From Helicobacteraceae bacterium (lineage in GTDB: Bacteria; Campylobacterota; Campylobacteria; Campylobacterales; Sulfurimonadaceae): a DNA stretch of 64,000 nt. The notes beneath the pieces are model-generated. The model saw only the letters and a list, made by a program, of their open reading frames with translations, made no database searches and was not told where the DNA came from. A program made the position numbers and the translations under genes. Location: the NCBI GenBank assembly GCA_027063225.1, contig JAMOSG010000039.1, positions 62,001 to 126,000 on the forward strand, given 5' to 3'. Below are positions 53,796 through 62,375 of the stretch, in pieces; within the stretch, counting starts at the first letter, position 1; each line of letters opens with the position of its first letter.

Positions 53796-54605
53796 TTACA
53801 ATAGTTTTTGCATTAAATTAATATGGTAACTTTCTTGGTTGTTGATAAAGTCAAAAAATTTAGAAAGTTCTTCATCTTTAATCGCTGCACTTAACTCTAA
53901 ACACATCTCTTTTGCAGCTTCCTCTTCAGCTATACCATCTTTAATGAATTTTTGAAAATCTTTTACTACATAAGTAAGCTCATGGAGTTCACGTGGAAGT
54001 GCTAAAATGCCAAGTTTTGCCATCATATTCCCAAAAGATTTTAAATGAAAATAAGATTCATCTATGAGATCTTGAAAAACATCAAACTGCACAACATCAT
54101 TTGTTCTTGCTTGCATATAGGCATAAACTAAAATAAGCTCATACTCTTTATAAGATTCATCAAATAAAAAGAGTGTTAAAGCATCAATTTGATCTTGTGC
54201 AAGCTCATTATCTGGCCATTTTCTTTGCATATTAAATGCAGTAATTTCTTGATTGTTCTGGGGATTGTTTAATAAAGATTCTATATATTCTAAAAGATAT
54301 TTTTCATCACTCTTTATTCTAAAAAATAGCTCTTCTGTAGTGTATAGTTTTTGCACTTGTGCAATTTCTCTTTGCAAATCTTCTAAAATAGGAAAAACTT
54401 TTTCTTGTCGATAAAGCATCATATCTCTATCATAGTTGTAGTTAGAACCTTTTGCTAAAATATCTTGTCCAATCCATTTCATATGGCGAAACATAATAGT
54501 AGAGAAGTCGTATAGTCTTGATTTAATTGTTTCATCATTAATAGCAAAAGAGGCAAAAAGAACACTTAACCAAAGTTGATGTTTTTGTTTATAAAGCTCT
54601 TGCAT
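53796..54605 (-). CDS. Helical, ferritin-like protein, unrecognised
   Basis: 269 residues, almost all helix. Several Glu/His pairs with helical spacing suggest a di-metal ferritin-like site: IDESYFHLKSFGNMMAKLG (about 181-199) and, near the end, NQESYHINLMQ, plus DESYKEYELILVYA (about 150-163). A repeat of similar segments in the first half (FRHMKWIGQD; FFRIKSDEKYLLEYI) hints at two four-helix units. It shares one base with the NifU-like gene stop (TAATG) and has GGGGAG before its ATG, so the two are coupled. I cannot name a family; iron handling is inferred from the partner. Confidence 0.55.
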   Translation of the reverse strand: MQELYKQKHQLWLSVLFASFAINDETIKSRLYDFSTIMFRHMKWIGQDILAKGSNYNYDRDMMLYRQEKVFPILEDLQREIAQVQKLYTTEELFFRIKSDEKYLLEYIESLLNNPQNNQEITAFNMQRKWPDNELAQDQIDALTLFLFDESYKEYELILVYAYMQARTNDVVQFDVFQDLIDESYFHLKSFGNMMAKLGILALPRELHELTYVVKDFQKFIKDGIAEEEAAKEMCLELSAAIKDEELSKFFDFINNQESYHINLMQKLL

Positions 54606-55057
54606 TATTTTTGCTCCCCATTACAACTCTCTTTCATCTTTAGAACATGCATCTCTTCCTCTTTACCTTCTAATTTATTTTCATAGTTAATCATAGAAGC
54701 GATAAAAGCAGTAAAGACAATATCTGCACACACTTTTTGTTGCGGTGTAAGCTCACCCAATTTTTCGTGCATTTTTTGTACTGCTTTTTGAGCATACTCT
54801 GTGTCATTACCTATAATCATCTCGCTAAACATAGAACCAATTACAACAGTATCTTGACAACCATTTGTAGCAAATTTTGCATCTTTTATAATCTCATCTT
54901 CACGTAAAGAGTAAAAAATCACATACTCTCCTGTTTTTTCATCGTGTGCAAGACCAATTCCATTAGCGTTATCTAACTTTCCATAATTTTTAGGAAACAT
55001 AAGGTGTTCTAACACTTCAGGATTCATCCCTTCTGGCATTTTTACATTTTCAAACAT
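54605..55057 (-). CDS. NifU/IscU-like iron-sulfur scaffold, one cluster ligand replaced
   Basis: 150 residues from the ATG at 55057, with AGAGG 6 bases upstream (a GTG at 55060 is the alternative). LEHLMFPKNYGKLDNANGIG opens like IscU/NifU N-domains (VxxHFxNPRNxGxL); C67 in TNGCQDTVVIGS matches the second cluster Cys and C110 in KVCADIVFTAFI the third. The position of the first Cys (IscU C37) reads AHDE, and the His before the third Cys is Val. So the site is altered and a normal 2Fe-2S assembly is uncertain. A tail ends ESCNGEQK. Coupled to the ferritin-like gene by TAATG. Confidence 0.75.
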   Translation of the reverse strand: MFENVKMPEGMNPEVLEHLMFPKNYGKLDNANGIGLAHDEKTGEYVIFYSLREDEIIKDAKFATNGCQDTVVIGSMFSEMIIGNDTEYAQKAVQKMHEKLGELTPQQKVCADIVFTAFIASMINYENKLEGKEEEMHVLKMKESCNGEQK

Positions 55058-55104
55058 CACAAACCTCTCTTTATTATTTGGTAAACTTTTTGTATTTTAT
55101 CACA

Positions 55105-56784
55105 TTAAGTGTAAAGATAACGCTTTATCTTTTTTGTAGGTGTTTTAATAAAAGCTTCTCTTTGTTCTATAAACTTAGTAACTTTTGAAAAAGAGGAAAC
55201 ATTATTGTTAAGTTCCAATCTCATCTGCTCTAAAAGTTCATCAATTTTCTCTTTTATTTGTGGTTCTGTTAAATTTTTTGTACCAAATTTTTTATCTATT
55301 AAATCATAGTCCAAATGAATTCTTGCTATTAACTTTCCATCTTGTTCTAAAACCAATGCATCCGCAACAAACTCATTTTTATTAATATGAGATTCTATTT
55401 GTTCTGGATAAATATTTTCTCCAGCTGGACCAATAATAACATTTTTGCTTCTTCCACTAATAAAAAGATACCCTTCATTATCTAAGTATCCTAAATCTCC
55501 TGTTTTGAACCATCCATTTTGAATAACTTCTTGAGTCTGTTTTTCATCTTTATAGTACCCCATCATCACACTAGGAGATTTTACTAAAATCTCACCTTCA
55601 TGGGCATTTTCATCCTCTTTATCTATCATAATCTCAACACCAGCCATTGCAACACCTGTTGAGCCTAATTTTTTCTTCCCTCCTAAAATAGAACCAGCAA
55701 TAAGAGGAGAAGTTTCTGTTAGGCCATACCCTATAATGTAAGGAAAATCTGCTTCAATTAAAAACTCTTCTACATAAGTTGCAAGTTTTGCTCCACCAAT
55801 GCCATAAAAACGAAGTCTTCCACCAAATGTGTCTATCATCTTCTGACCAGCTTTTTTATTAAGTATTTTTCTAAAAAAGCTTATTTTATAAAGAAATTTT
55901 AAAAAAGCATTACTTGTAAGATTTGGTAAAATTTTTGATTTATAGATTTTTTCTATAATAAGAGGTACACTTACCATCATTGTTGGTTTTACTTCATTAA
56001 AAGCTTTTAACAACACACTTGGTGTTGGTGCTTTTTGTATATAGTAAACGCTAGAACCATGTAAAATAGGAATAATAAGCCCAACAGTACATTCAAAGGT
56101 ATGAGCAAGTGGTAAAATAGATAAAAAACTATCTTCAGGGTAAATTTTTACTTGAATATAAGCACTCATAGCATTTGTAACTAAATTTTTATGTGAAAGC
56201 ATTACACCTTTTGAATGTCCTGTTGTTCCAGAAGTATAAATAATAGCTGCTATATCCTCTTGCAAAACCTCTTTTTGTTGATTTGTTAGTTTATCAAACT
56301 GCTCTTTAGCTTTTTGTTTTAGAGTTGTTAAATAATCTTTATTTGTTAATTGTTCAAGAAGTGTTAAAGAGTCTAACTCAATTCCAAAAAGGAGATTTTT
56401 CCCTTCATATTCTTCGATAGTTTGAAGATGTTTTTGTGAAACAAAAATAGCTTTTACCTCTGCATGTTTTAAAATATGATGAACATCATTTGCATGAAAA
56501 TCTACTAAAATTGGAACAACAACAGCCCCAAAAGAGGTAATAGCAAAATAAGCAACACCCCAATGTGGCATATTTTCAGCAAGTAAAGCGACTCTATCAC
56601 CTTTTTGAATCCCATTTTCTTGCAAAAGCTTTGCCATCTGCGTAACTTTATAGTCAAACTCTGCATAACTCATAGGCTCTTGACCTACTTTAGCACTTAA
56701 TGGTCTCTCTCCATAAAGTTTTACAGAACGCTCAAGTAGTTTAGGGAGGGTAAAGGTATCGAAATTTTCATAAGGGTAGTTCAT
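55105..56784 (-). CDS. Long-chain acyl-CoA ligase (AMP-forming)
   Basis: About 559 residues. IIYTSGTTGHSKGVMLSHKN is the ATP/AMP motif, ILPLAHTFECTVG, YGLTETSPLI and WFKTGDLGYLDNEGYLFI follow, and SGRSKNVIIGPAGENIYPEQIE is the hinge and A8 region, so the enzyme should be complete. It activates fatty acids as acyl-CoA, or acyl-AMP, for uptake or membrane lipid use. The start is ATG at 56784 (MNYPYENFDTF), with AAGAGA upstream; the frame stays open for 49 more codons to 56931 but that part overlaps the divergent YgiQ gene and looks non-coding. Substrate length is unknown. Confidence 0.88.
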   Translation of the reverse strand: MNYPYENFDTFTLPKLLERSVKLYGERPLSAKVGQEPMSYAEFDYKVTQMAKLLQENGIQKGDRVALLAENMPHWGVAYFAITSFGAVVVPILVDFHANDVHHILKHAEVKAIFVSQKHLQTIEEYEGKNLLFGIELDSLTLLEQLTNKDYLTTLKQKAKEQFDKLTNQQKEVLQEDIAAIIYTSGTTGHSKGVMLSHKNLVTNAMSAYIQVKIYPEDSFLSILPLAHTFECTVGLIIPILHGSSVYYIQKAPTPSVLLKAFNEVKPTMMVSVPLIIEKIYKSKILPNLTSNAFLKFLYKISFFRKILNKKAGQKMIDTFGGRLRFYGIGGAKLATYVEEFLIEADFPYIIGYGLTETSPLIAGSILGGKKKLGSTGVAMAGVEIMIDKEDENAHEGEILVKSPSVMMGYYKDEKQTQEVIQNGWFKTGDLGYLDNEGYLFISGRSKNVIIGPAGENIYPEQIESHINKNEFVADALVLEQDGKLIARIHLDYDLIDKKFGTKNLTEPQIKEKIDELLEQMRLELNNNVSSFSKVTKFIEQREAFIKTPTKKIKRYLYT

Positions 56785-56814
56785 TTTTAATCTCTTATTA
56801 TAAAATTTTTTACT

Positions 56815-56820
56815 ATTATA
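56815..56820 (-). promoter_or_regulatory. Candidate -10 element (TATAAT) for the acyl-CoA ligase
   Basis: On the minus strand, TATAAT lies 30 bases before the ATG at 56784, inside the 63-base gap to the divergent ygiQ-like gene. Confidence 0.4.
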
Positions 56821-56847
56821 TTGAAAATAGGTTAAAAGGTATTGCAA

Positions 56848-58626
56848 TTGAGTAGAAGAAATAAAAATAGGCAACCAAAACGTAACACAGTAACATTTAG
56901 CGCAAAAGATTTTCTCCCAACAACACGTCAAGATATGATAGAGCGTGGATGGGATCAGTGTGATATTATTTTAGTAAGTGGTGATGCTTACATAGACTCT
57001 CCATATATTGGTGTGAGTGTAGTAGGGCGAATGTTAGAGCGAATGGGATATAAAGTTGGAATGATAGGACAACCCGATATTCATAGCGATATTGATATCA
57101 AACGCTTAGGAGAGCCTAAACTTTATTGGGGTGTGAGTGGTGGAAGTGTAGATAGTATGGTAAGTAACTACACAGCAACAAAAAAATTTAGAAATAAAGA
57201 TGACTACACACCAGGTGGAGTAAACAACAAACGTCCCGATAGAGCAGTCCTTGCATATTGTAACCTTATTCGCCGTTTTTATAAAAACACTGTTCCAATT
57301 GTACTTGGTGGTATTGAAGCTTCTCTTCGTCGTGTTACACATTATGATTATTGGCAAAATAAACTACGTAAACCTATTTTATTTGATTCAAAAGCAGACT
57401 ATCTCATCTATGGAATGGGAGAGATTGCCCTTGAAGAGCTAACGTATGCCATTGCAAATAAAAAAGATCCAACTGAGATACGTGGAGTCTCTTATATTGC
57501 TAAAGAGCCAAAATATGAGTATATTCAGCTCCCTTCCCATAAAGAGTGTTTAGAAGATAAAGAGAAATATATTGACCTTTTTGATCATTTTTATAAAAAT
57601 AATGACCCCCTTACTGCTGAGGGATTATGCCAAGAGGTGGATGGGCGTTACCTTATTCAAAACCCTCCGTGTGATTATTTAAACCAAGAGGAGATGGATG
57701 CAAATTCAAAACTCCCTTTTACACGTGAACTTCACCCATACTATGCAAAGATGGGAAAAGTAAAATGTTTAGAGACTATTAAATTTTCTATTATGACACA
57801 CCATGGATGTTGGGGTGAGTGTAACTTTTGTGCTATTGGGGTGCATCAAGGTAGAACCATACGAACAAGAAGTGAAGATAATATTGTAGAAGAGGTAAAA
57901 GAGTTTAATAAATATAAAGATTACAAAGGTGTTATTAGTGATGTTGGTGGACCAACAGCAAATATGTATGGGTATGAGTGTGAGAAAAAACTTAAAAAAG
58001 GGACATGTGAGCATATTCGTTGTGTTGACGCAAATAGACTTTGTAAAACAATGAGTGTAAATCACGATAGAAATATTAACCTTCTAAGAAGGGTAAGAAA
58101 TGTTGAGGGTGTAAGACACGCTTTTGTAGCAAGTGGAGTACGTTATGACCTTATAAATGCTGATAAAGCTTATGGCTATAGCTACTTAAAAGAGATGGTA
58201 AAACATCATATCTCTGGGCAAATGAAAGTAGCACCAGAACACACACAACAACATGTTTTAGAACTTATGGGAAAACCTGGAAAAGAGGAGCTTGTAAAAT
58301 TTAAAAGGCTTTATGACAAACTCAACAAGGAAGAAGGTAAAAACCAATTTTTAACATACTATCTTATAGCTGCACACCCAGGGTGTAGAGAAAAAGATAT
58401 GCATGAGCTTAAACGTTTTACTACACATGAGCTTAAAATGAACCCTGAACAAGCACAAGTTTTTATACCAACTCCTGGAACATATTCTGCAGTTATGTAC
58501 TATACAGAGTTAGATCCAGTAACAAGAAAGAAAATTTTTGTAGAGAAAGATACAAGGCGTAAAGAGAAACAAAAAGAGATAGTGGTGAAAAAAGGGTGTG
58601 GGTTTAAGAGTGGATTTGCATCATAA
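56848..58626 (+). CDS. YgiQ-family radical SAM protein
   Basis: About 592 residues. DIILVSGDAYIDSPYIGVSV opens the N-terminal cobalamin-like domain; HHGCWGECNFCAIGVHQG holds the CxxxCxxC cluster-binding cysteines of the radical SAM core; SGQMKVAPEHTQQHVLELM and GFKSGFAS-type ends are YgiQ hallmarks. The reaction is unknown. I favour the TTG at 56848 as the start because AAGG lies 8 bases upstream; a TTG at 56842 is too close to that site. It ends 11 bases before the IS remnant, which suggests the element sits right after its stop. Confidence 0.88.
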   Translation: MSRRNKNRQPKRNTVTFSAKDFLPTTRQDMIERGWDQCDIILVSGDAYIDSPYIGVSVVGRMLERMGYKVGMIGQPDIHSDIDIKRLGEPKLYWGVSGGSVDSMVSNYTATKKFRNKDDYTPGGVNNKRPDRAVLAYCNLIRRFYKNTVPIVLGGIEASLRRVTHYDYWQNKLRKPILFDSKADYLIYGMGEIALEELTYAIANKKDPTEIRGVSYIAKEPKYEYIQLPSHKECLEDKEKYIDLFDHFYKNNDPLTAEGLCQEVDGRYLIQNPPCDYLNQEEMDANSKLPFTRELHPYYAKMGKVKCLETIKFSIMTHHGCWGECNFCAIGVHQGRTIRTRSEDNIVEEVKEFNKYKDYKGVISDVGGPTANMYGYECEKKLKKGTCEHIRCVDANRLCKTMSVNHDRNINLLRRVRNVEGVRHAFVASGVRYDLINADKAYGYSYLKEMVKHHISGQMKVAPEHTQQHVLELMGKPGKEELVKFKRLYDKLNKEEGKNQFLTYYLIAAHPGCREKDMHELKRFTTHELKMNPEQAQVFIPTPGTYSAVMYYTELDPVTRKKIFVEKDTRRKEKQKEIVVKKGCGFKSGFAS

Positions 58627-58637
58627 ATAATTATTTT

Positions 58638-58655
58638 GGGTCAAGACTAGTTTAG
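58638..58655 (+). repeat. Left terminal inverted repeat of the IS remnant
   Basis: GGGTCAAGACTAGTTTAG; identical to the reverse complement of 58981-58998. Confidence 0.85.
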
Positions 58656-58676
58656 CATAGAGAATATGTTAAACTA
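58648..58676. repeat. Hairpin at the left end of the IS remnant
   Basis: TAGTTTAGCATA and TATGTTAAACTA pair (11 of 12) around GAGAA, starting inside the left terminal repeat and ending 5 bases before the transposase ATG. It could block read-through into the transposase or be a terminator for the ygiQ-like gene. Confidence 0.45.
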
Positions 58677-58681
58677 AGCCC

Positions 58682-58984
58682 ATGAATACGGTAAAAAACA
58701 AGTATATAAAACATGCACACATTTCAGAGAGAAAATTTAAAGAGATTTTGAAGTGTTTTTGTATAGATTTAACAGTTACACAGACTTCAAATTTAATAGG
58801 TATAAATAGAAATACCATTAATAAATATTATTCTAAATTTAGAGTAAGAATTGTTGATTTATGCAATATTGATTCACCTTTTGCAGGAGAGATAGAGGTA
58901 GATGAGAGTTACTTTGGAGTAAAAAGAGTAAAAGGTAAAAGAGGTAGAGGAGCAAGAGGAAAAACTATAGAATTTTCCCTCTAA
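58682..58984 (+). pseudogene. Truncated IS1595-family transposase
   Basis: 100 residues; full-length relatives have more than 200. The N-terminal helix-turn-helix-like part (LTVTQTSNLIGINRNTINKYY) and the start of the ISXO2-like catalytic domain (GEIEVDESYFGVKRVKGKRG, with the first acidic residue) are present. After RGARGKT the sequence departs from the family (IEFSL) and stops inside the right terminal repeat, so the later catalytic residues are gone. It cannot be active. The reading frame is otherwise undamaged, which suggests a fairly recent internal deletion. Confidence 0.85.
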
Positions 58985-58998
58985 ACTAGTCTTGACCC
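58981..58998 (-). repeat. Right terminal inverted repeat of the IS remnant
   Basis: Reverse complement of GGGTCAAGACTAGTTTAG; the truncated transposase stop codon (TAA at 58982-58984) falls inside this repeat. Confidence 0.85.
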
Positions 58999-59887
58999 TA
59001 AAACAAATTTAGTAAGAGATTTAGCAAGTGGTAAAGGTGAGCTTACAAAACGTTTACCTGTTGAATCTAAAGATGAACTTGGAGAGGTGAGTTTTTACAT
59101 TAATGCATTTATAACAAAAATTCAAGAACTTGTGAGTAATGCAAAAGTTATTGCTCAGAACAACAATGAGTTAAGTAGTTCTATTTTAAATAATGCAAAC
59201 CAATTAGAATCTCTTTCTAAAGAGCAGTCAGCTGCTGTAGATAAGTCAAACCATTTAACAGCAGATGCAAAAGATGATTTAGATATTTTTGAAGAGTTAG
59301 CAAATAAAACTTCTCAAGATGTTAATAGAATGATTGATGTTTTAACAAATCTTGAAGAGATTAGTACAGATGTTATTAATATGATTGAGGATGATTCTCA
59401 AAGAGAAGGTGAATTGGCCGAGCGTATTAACTCTTTAGCTGTACAAACAAATGAGATTAAAAATATTTTAGATATTATCAAAGATATTGCAGATGAAGTG
59501 CGTAAATTAGCAGAAAAAACTCAACGTAGTATTGGTGAAATTGATGCAACTGTAACAGTAGTTGTTCAAAATGTTTATGAGATCTCTTCAGAGATGAATG
59601 ATAATAGTGAAAAAATTCATTCATTAACTGATAAAACATCTTATATGCTAGATATTTTAGGGCAATCAAAAGAAGCATCTCAAAAAACAAGTATAGCTTC
59701 TGTTGAGTCTGCAGAAAAAACTGTTGTTATTGGTTATAAAATCAAATCTCTCTTTGAAATTATGCAAGAAACATTAGAATCTACAAAACATACAAAAGAG
59801 ATAGCTGAGAAATTAGATGCTCTTGGTAAAACACTTGAAACAGGAACTAGAGAATTAGATTCTAAACTAGGTGAGTTTAGAACTTAA
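58999..59887 (+). pseudogene. Methyl-accepting chemotaxis protein remnant (5' truncated, signalling tip deleted)
   Basis: The frame is open from the IS boundary to 59887. Its first residues (NLVRDLASGKGELTKRLPVE, then SKDELGEVSFYIN) are a HAMP domain cut off at the IS end, so the sensor and membrane parts are missing. The methylation helices follow, but at 59486-59503 the sequence reads KDIADEVRKLAE: the nearly invariant tip that should stand between IAD and EVRKLAE is absent (28 residues by comparison with typical receptors). That tip contacts CheA and CheW, so this protein cannot signal normally. An ATG-less frame of 266 residues starting at a GTG (59087) remains. The end overlaps the convergent tonB-like gene by 11 bases. 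Confidence 0.85.
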
Positions 59888-60698
59888 GCTGATAAAAAAC
59901 TTTATAACGTATCAAGGTCTTCTCTTGAGGCCTTGGATACTTCGCATAAGCGTATTCAATAGTCTCTTTTGTTGTTTCATCCAAAATAAAAACTCCACTT
60001 TTTTCTAAAAATTTAAAATCACTTATATGTCCATCTGGATAAAGATAAAACTCAATCGTATTTGTTCTATTTACTCGTAAATCTCTTGGTAAATTAACAC
60101 TAGCAACACGCTCTAAGACTCCTTGAGTTATACGACGCATAATCTCTTGATTATCTAAAATATATTGTTGTTGCCCCTTTGTAAGCTCTGCAAATTTTTC
60201 TCCATATAAATCTTGTATATTTTGAGATAGGTTATTACTTTGTTTTTTAGGTTGTGTTTGTTGTGGAGCATAATCTTTGTACATCCAAGCAAGTGGATCA
60301 TTTTGTTTAGGTTTTGGTAGTGTTTTTTCTACCTTTTTTAAAGGTGATTTTTTCTCAATTTTTTGTGGTTGTTTTTTTAATTGTTTTGTTTGAACTTTTT
60401 TTGGTTTTATTTTTTTAATTGGCTTTGATTTAGATTGCTTTTTAAGAACTTTTTCTTTTTTTACACTCTTTTGTTGTTTTTGTGGAGCAACCCTTTTTTT
60501 CTTTTTTAGTTTAGGTTTTTTAATACCCATTTTTTTATCTTTTTTTATTATTGGATTTTTAAGATAAACTCTAACTTTATGTTCTTGTTGTTTTATTTTT
60601 TCCTTTTTTGGCTTTTGTTGGAGAAAAAAGTAAAGTGAGGTAAATAGTAAAAAATGAAGCATAAATGCAATAAACAAAGCAACAAGATACCTTTTCAT
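59877..60698 (-). CDS. TonB-like energy transducer
   Basis: 273 residues. One N-terminal membrane segment (about 4-26), then a long Lys/Pro/Gln-rich region (about 30-140) that would span the periplasm, then a C-terminal domain with LPRDLRVNRTNTIEFYLYPDGHISDF and AYAKYPRPQEKTLIRYKVFYQL, the TonB_C pattern. It would pass proton-motive force from ExbB/ExbD to outer membrane receptors. No exbB or exbD is in this window, and the extreme Lys content could also fit TolA. The end overlaps the chemoreceptor remnant by 11 bases on the other strand. Confidence 0.78.
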   Translation of the reverse strand: MKRYLVALFIAFMLHFLLFTSLYFFLQQKPKKEKIKQQEHKVRVYLKNPIIKKDKKMGIKKPKLKKKKRVAPQKQQKSVKKEKVLKKQSKSKPIKKIKPKKVQTKQLKKQPQKIEKKSPLKKVEKTLPKPKQNDPLAWMYKDYAPQQTQPKKQSNNLSQNIQDLYGEKFAELTKGQQQYILDNQEIMRRITQGVLERVASVNLPRDLRVNRTNTIEFYLYPDGHISDFKFLEKSGVFILDETTKETIEYAYAKYPRPQEKTLIRYKVFYQLKF

Positions 60699-60731
60699 AA
60701 AACTCCAAATAGATTTTTAATACAACTTCGA

Positions 60732-60737
60732 TATAAT
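60732..60737 (+). promoter_or_regulatory. Candidate -10 element (TATAAT) for hemL
   Basis: A perfect TATAAT lies 26 bases before the hemL ATG, in the gap to the divergent tonB-like gene. Confidence 0.45.
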
Positions 60738-60763
60738 ACCAAAAAACTACTAAGGTATATTTA

Positions 60764-62059
60764 ATGAATACAGAAGCATCAAAAAAAGCATTTAGTGAAG
60801 TACAAAATTTTATTCCAGGTGGTGTAAATTCACCTGTTCGTGCATTTAAAAGTGTTGGGGGAACTCCACTTTTTATAGCTGAAGGTGAGGGTGGTTACCT
60901 TAAGGATATAGATGGTAACAAGTATGTTGACTTTGTTCAAAGTTGGGGTCCGCTTATTTTTGGACATAGAGATGAAACAATTGAACAAGCTGTAATTGAT
61001 GCAGTAAAGCATGGGCTTAGTTTTGGAGCACCAACATTAGCTGAAACAGAGTTAGCAAAACTTGTTATTGAGTTTTTTGATTCAGTTGAAAAAGTGCGTT
61101 TTGTAAGTAGTGGTACAGAAGCTGTGATGAGTACTATTCGTCTTGCACGTGGTTTTACTGGGCGTGATGATATTGTAAAATTTACAGGGTGTTACCATGG
61201 GCATAGTGATGCTTTACTTGTAGAAGCTGGAAGTGGTGCTGCAACGTTTGGCTCACCAAGCTCACCTGGTGTTCCAGCAGACTTTACAAAACATACACTT
61301 TTGGCAGAATACAATAATATTGAAAGTGTAAAAAAATGTTTTGTTGATTCTAAAGATATCGCATGTGTTATTATTGAGCCAATCGCTGGAAATATGGGAC
61401 TTGTTCCAGCTGATAAAGAGTTTTTACATCAACTCAGAGAGCTTTGTGATGAAAATGGAGCACTTTTAATTTTTGATGAAGTGATGAGTGGTTTTCGTGC
61501 AACATTAAATGGTGCAGAATCTTTAGTTGGTGTAAAACCAGATTTAGTAACACTTGGTAAGGTTATTGGTGGTGGTATGCCTGTTGGTGCGTTTGGTGGA
61601 CGTCGTGAAGTTATGGCAAAACTCTCTCCAGAAGGACCTGTATATCAAGCTGGAACACTCAGTGGAAACCCTGTTGCTATGGCAGCTGGATATGCAGCAC
61701 TTTCTAAACTTAAACAAAATCCACGTGTTATTGCTGTACTAGAAGAAAGAGCAAAAACTTTAGTTTCTGGTATGCAAGCAGCAGCTAAAGAGCAAGGCAT
61801 TACAATGCAAACAGATGTAAGAGGAAGTATGTTTGGCTTTTTCTTTAATGATAAAGAGGTAAAAAACTTTAACAATGCAGCATCTTCAGATGCAGAGCTT
61901 TTTGCAAAATTTCATGCTGGTATGTTAGATGAAGGTTTTTACTTTGCATGTTCATTGTATGAAACAGGTTTTATCTCAACTGCTACAACAGATGAGATGG
62001 TACAAGAAACTATAGAAGCGAGTAAAAGAGTATTTAAGGCTATAAAAGATGGAAAATAA
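60764..62059 (+). CDS. hemL: Glutamate-1-semialdehyde 2,1-aminomutase
   Basis: 431 residues. [20 protein letters not shown] is the family's N-terminal hallmark; [19 protein letters not shown] binds the cofactor; [18 protein letters not shown] and [11 protein letters not shown] follow, with the Schiff-base Lys in [17 protein letters not shown]. It converts glutamate-1-semialdehyde to 5-aminolevulinate, the start of heme and corrin synthesis by the C5 route. ACTAAGG precedes the ATG. atpZ-like gene begins 11 bases inside its end, with AAGG upstream. Confidence 0.96.
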   Translation: MNTEASKKAFSEVQNFIPGGVNSPVRAFKSVGGTPLFIAEGEGGYLKDIDGNKYVDFVQSWGPLIFGHRDETIEQAVIDAVKHGLSFGAPTLAETELAKLVIEFFDSVEKVRFVSSGTEAVMSTIRLARGFTGRDDIVKFTGCYHGHSDALLVEAGSGAATFGSPSSPGVPADFTKHTLLAEYNNIESVKKCFVDSKDIACVIIEPIAGNMGLVPADKEFLHQLRELCDENGALLIFDEVMSGFRATLNGAESLVGVKPDLVTLGKVIGGGMPVGAFGGRREVMAKLSPEGPVYQAGTLSGNPVAMAAGYAALSKLKQNPRVIAVLEERAKTLVSGMQAAAKEQGITMQTDVRGSMFGFFFNDKEVKNFNNAASSDAELFAKFHAGMLDEGFYFACSLYETGFISTATTDEMVQETIEASKRVFKAIKDGK

Positions 62060-62375
62060 AGAACCACGCAAACCCAGAATAAAACCAATTATTGAAGCAG
62101 CAGATCATTTAAGTTTAGGAATCTCCATAGTAGTTGCAATTGCTATGGGGCTTGGAATTGGGTATTTACTTCGTTCCTTAACAGATATTGGTTGGACATT
62201 TTTTATAGGTGTATTTATAGGGATTGCAGCAGCAATTTTAAATGTGTATAAAGCTTACTCTAAACAATACAAAGAGTATGAAGAGCTTGCAAAACAACCA
62301 CGTTATGCAATGCAAAAGAAAAATCAAATAGATAACGATGACGATGATGAGGACTACGGTGAAAAAAGCTATTAG
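62049..62375 (+). CDS. AtpZ/AtpI-like membrane protein
   Basis: 108 residues with two hydrophobic segments (about 20-42 and 48-70) as [20 protein letters not shown] and [19 protein letters not shown], matching the AtpZ/AtpI pattern (GxGxxxGxxLD-like loop followed by Gly-rich second helix). These small proteins are linked to assembly of the F-type ATPase rotor or to Mg/Ca transport. It is outside any atp operon here. It overlaps hemL by 11 bases and the next gene by 17 bases; its C-terminal tail is acidic ([12 protein letters not shown]). Confidence 0.72.
   Translation: MENKEPRKPRIKPIIEAADHLSLGISIVVAIAMGLGIGYLLRSLTDIGWTFFIGVFIGIAAAILNVYKAYSKQYKEYEELAKQPRYAMQKKNQIDNDDDDEDYGEKSY

Larger units (their letters stand above)
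58638..58998 (+). mobile_element. IS1595-type miniature element with perfect 18-bp terminal repeats
   Basis: GGGTCAAGACTAGTTTAG at 58638-58655 is repeated inverted and without mismatch at 58981-58998. Between them lies only the 5' part of an IS1595-family transposase gene, so an original element of about 1 kb has lost its 3' coding part but kept both ends. The 8 bases flanking each side (ATTATTTT and TAAAACAA) do not match, so no target-site duplication is left. The right end lies inside a chemoreceptor gene and the left end beside the ygiQ-like gene. It may still be moved by a full-length relative. Confidence 0.8.

Noticed and set aside
55110-55135. AAAGATAA...TTATCTTT hairpin near the end of the acyl-CoA ligase gene
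   Set aside because: It is AT-only, lies in coding sequence, and the T-run is on the strand with no gene ending there.
56785-56931. N-terminal extension of the acyl-CoA ligase up to 56931
   Set aside because: It overlaps the divergent ygiQ-like gene, reads as Cys/Tyr/Phe-rich noise, and the ATG at 56784 has a ribosome site and the family's normal start.
62338-62358. ATG codons at 62338, 62344 and 62347 as the start of the membrane protein after atpZ
   Set aside because: They lie in the acidic tail of the upstream gene without a ribosome site, whereas the GTG at 62359 has GAGG 6 bases before it.
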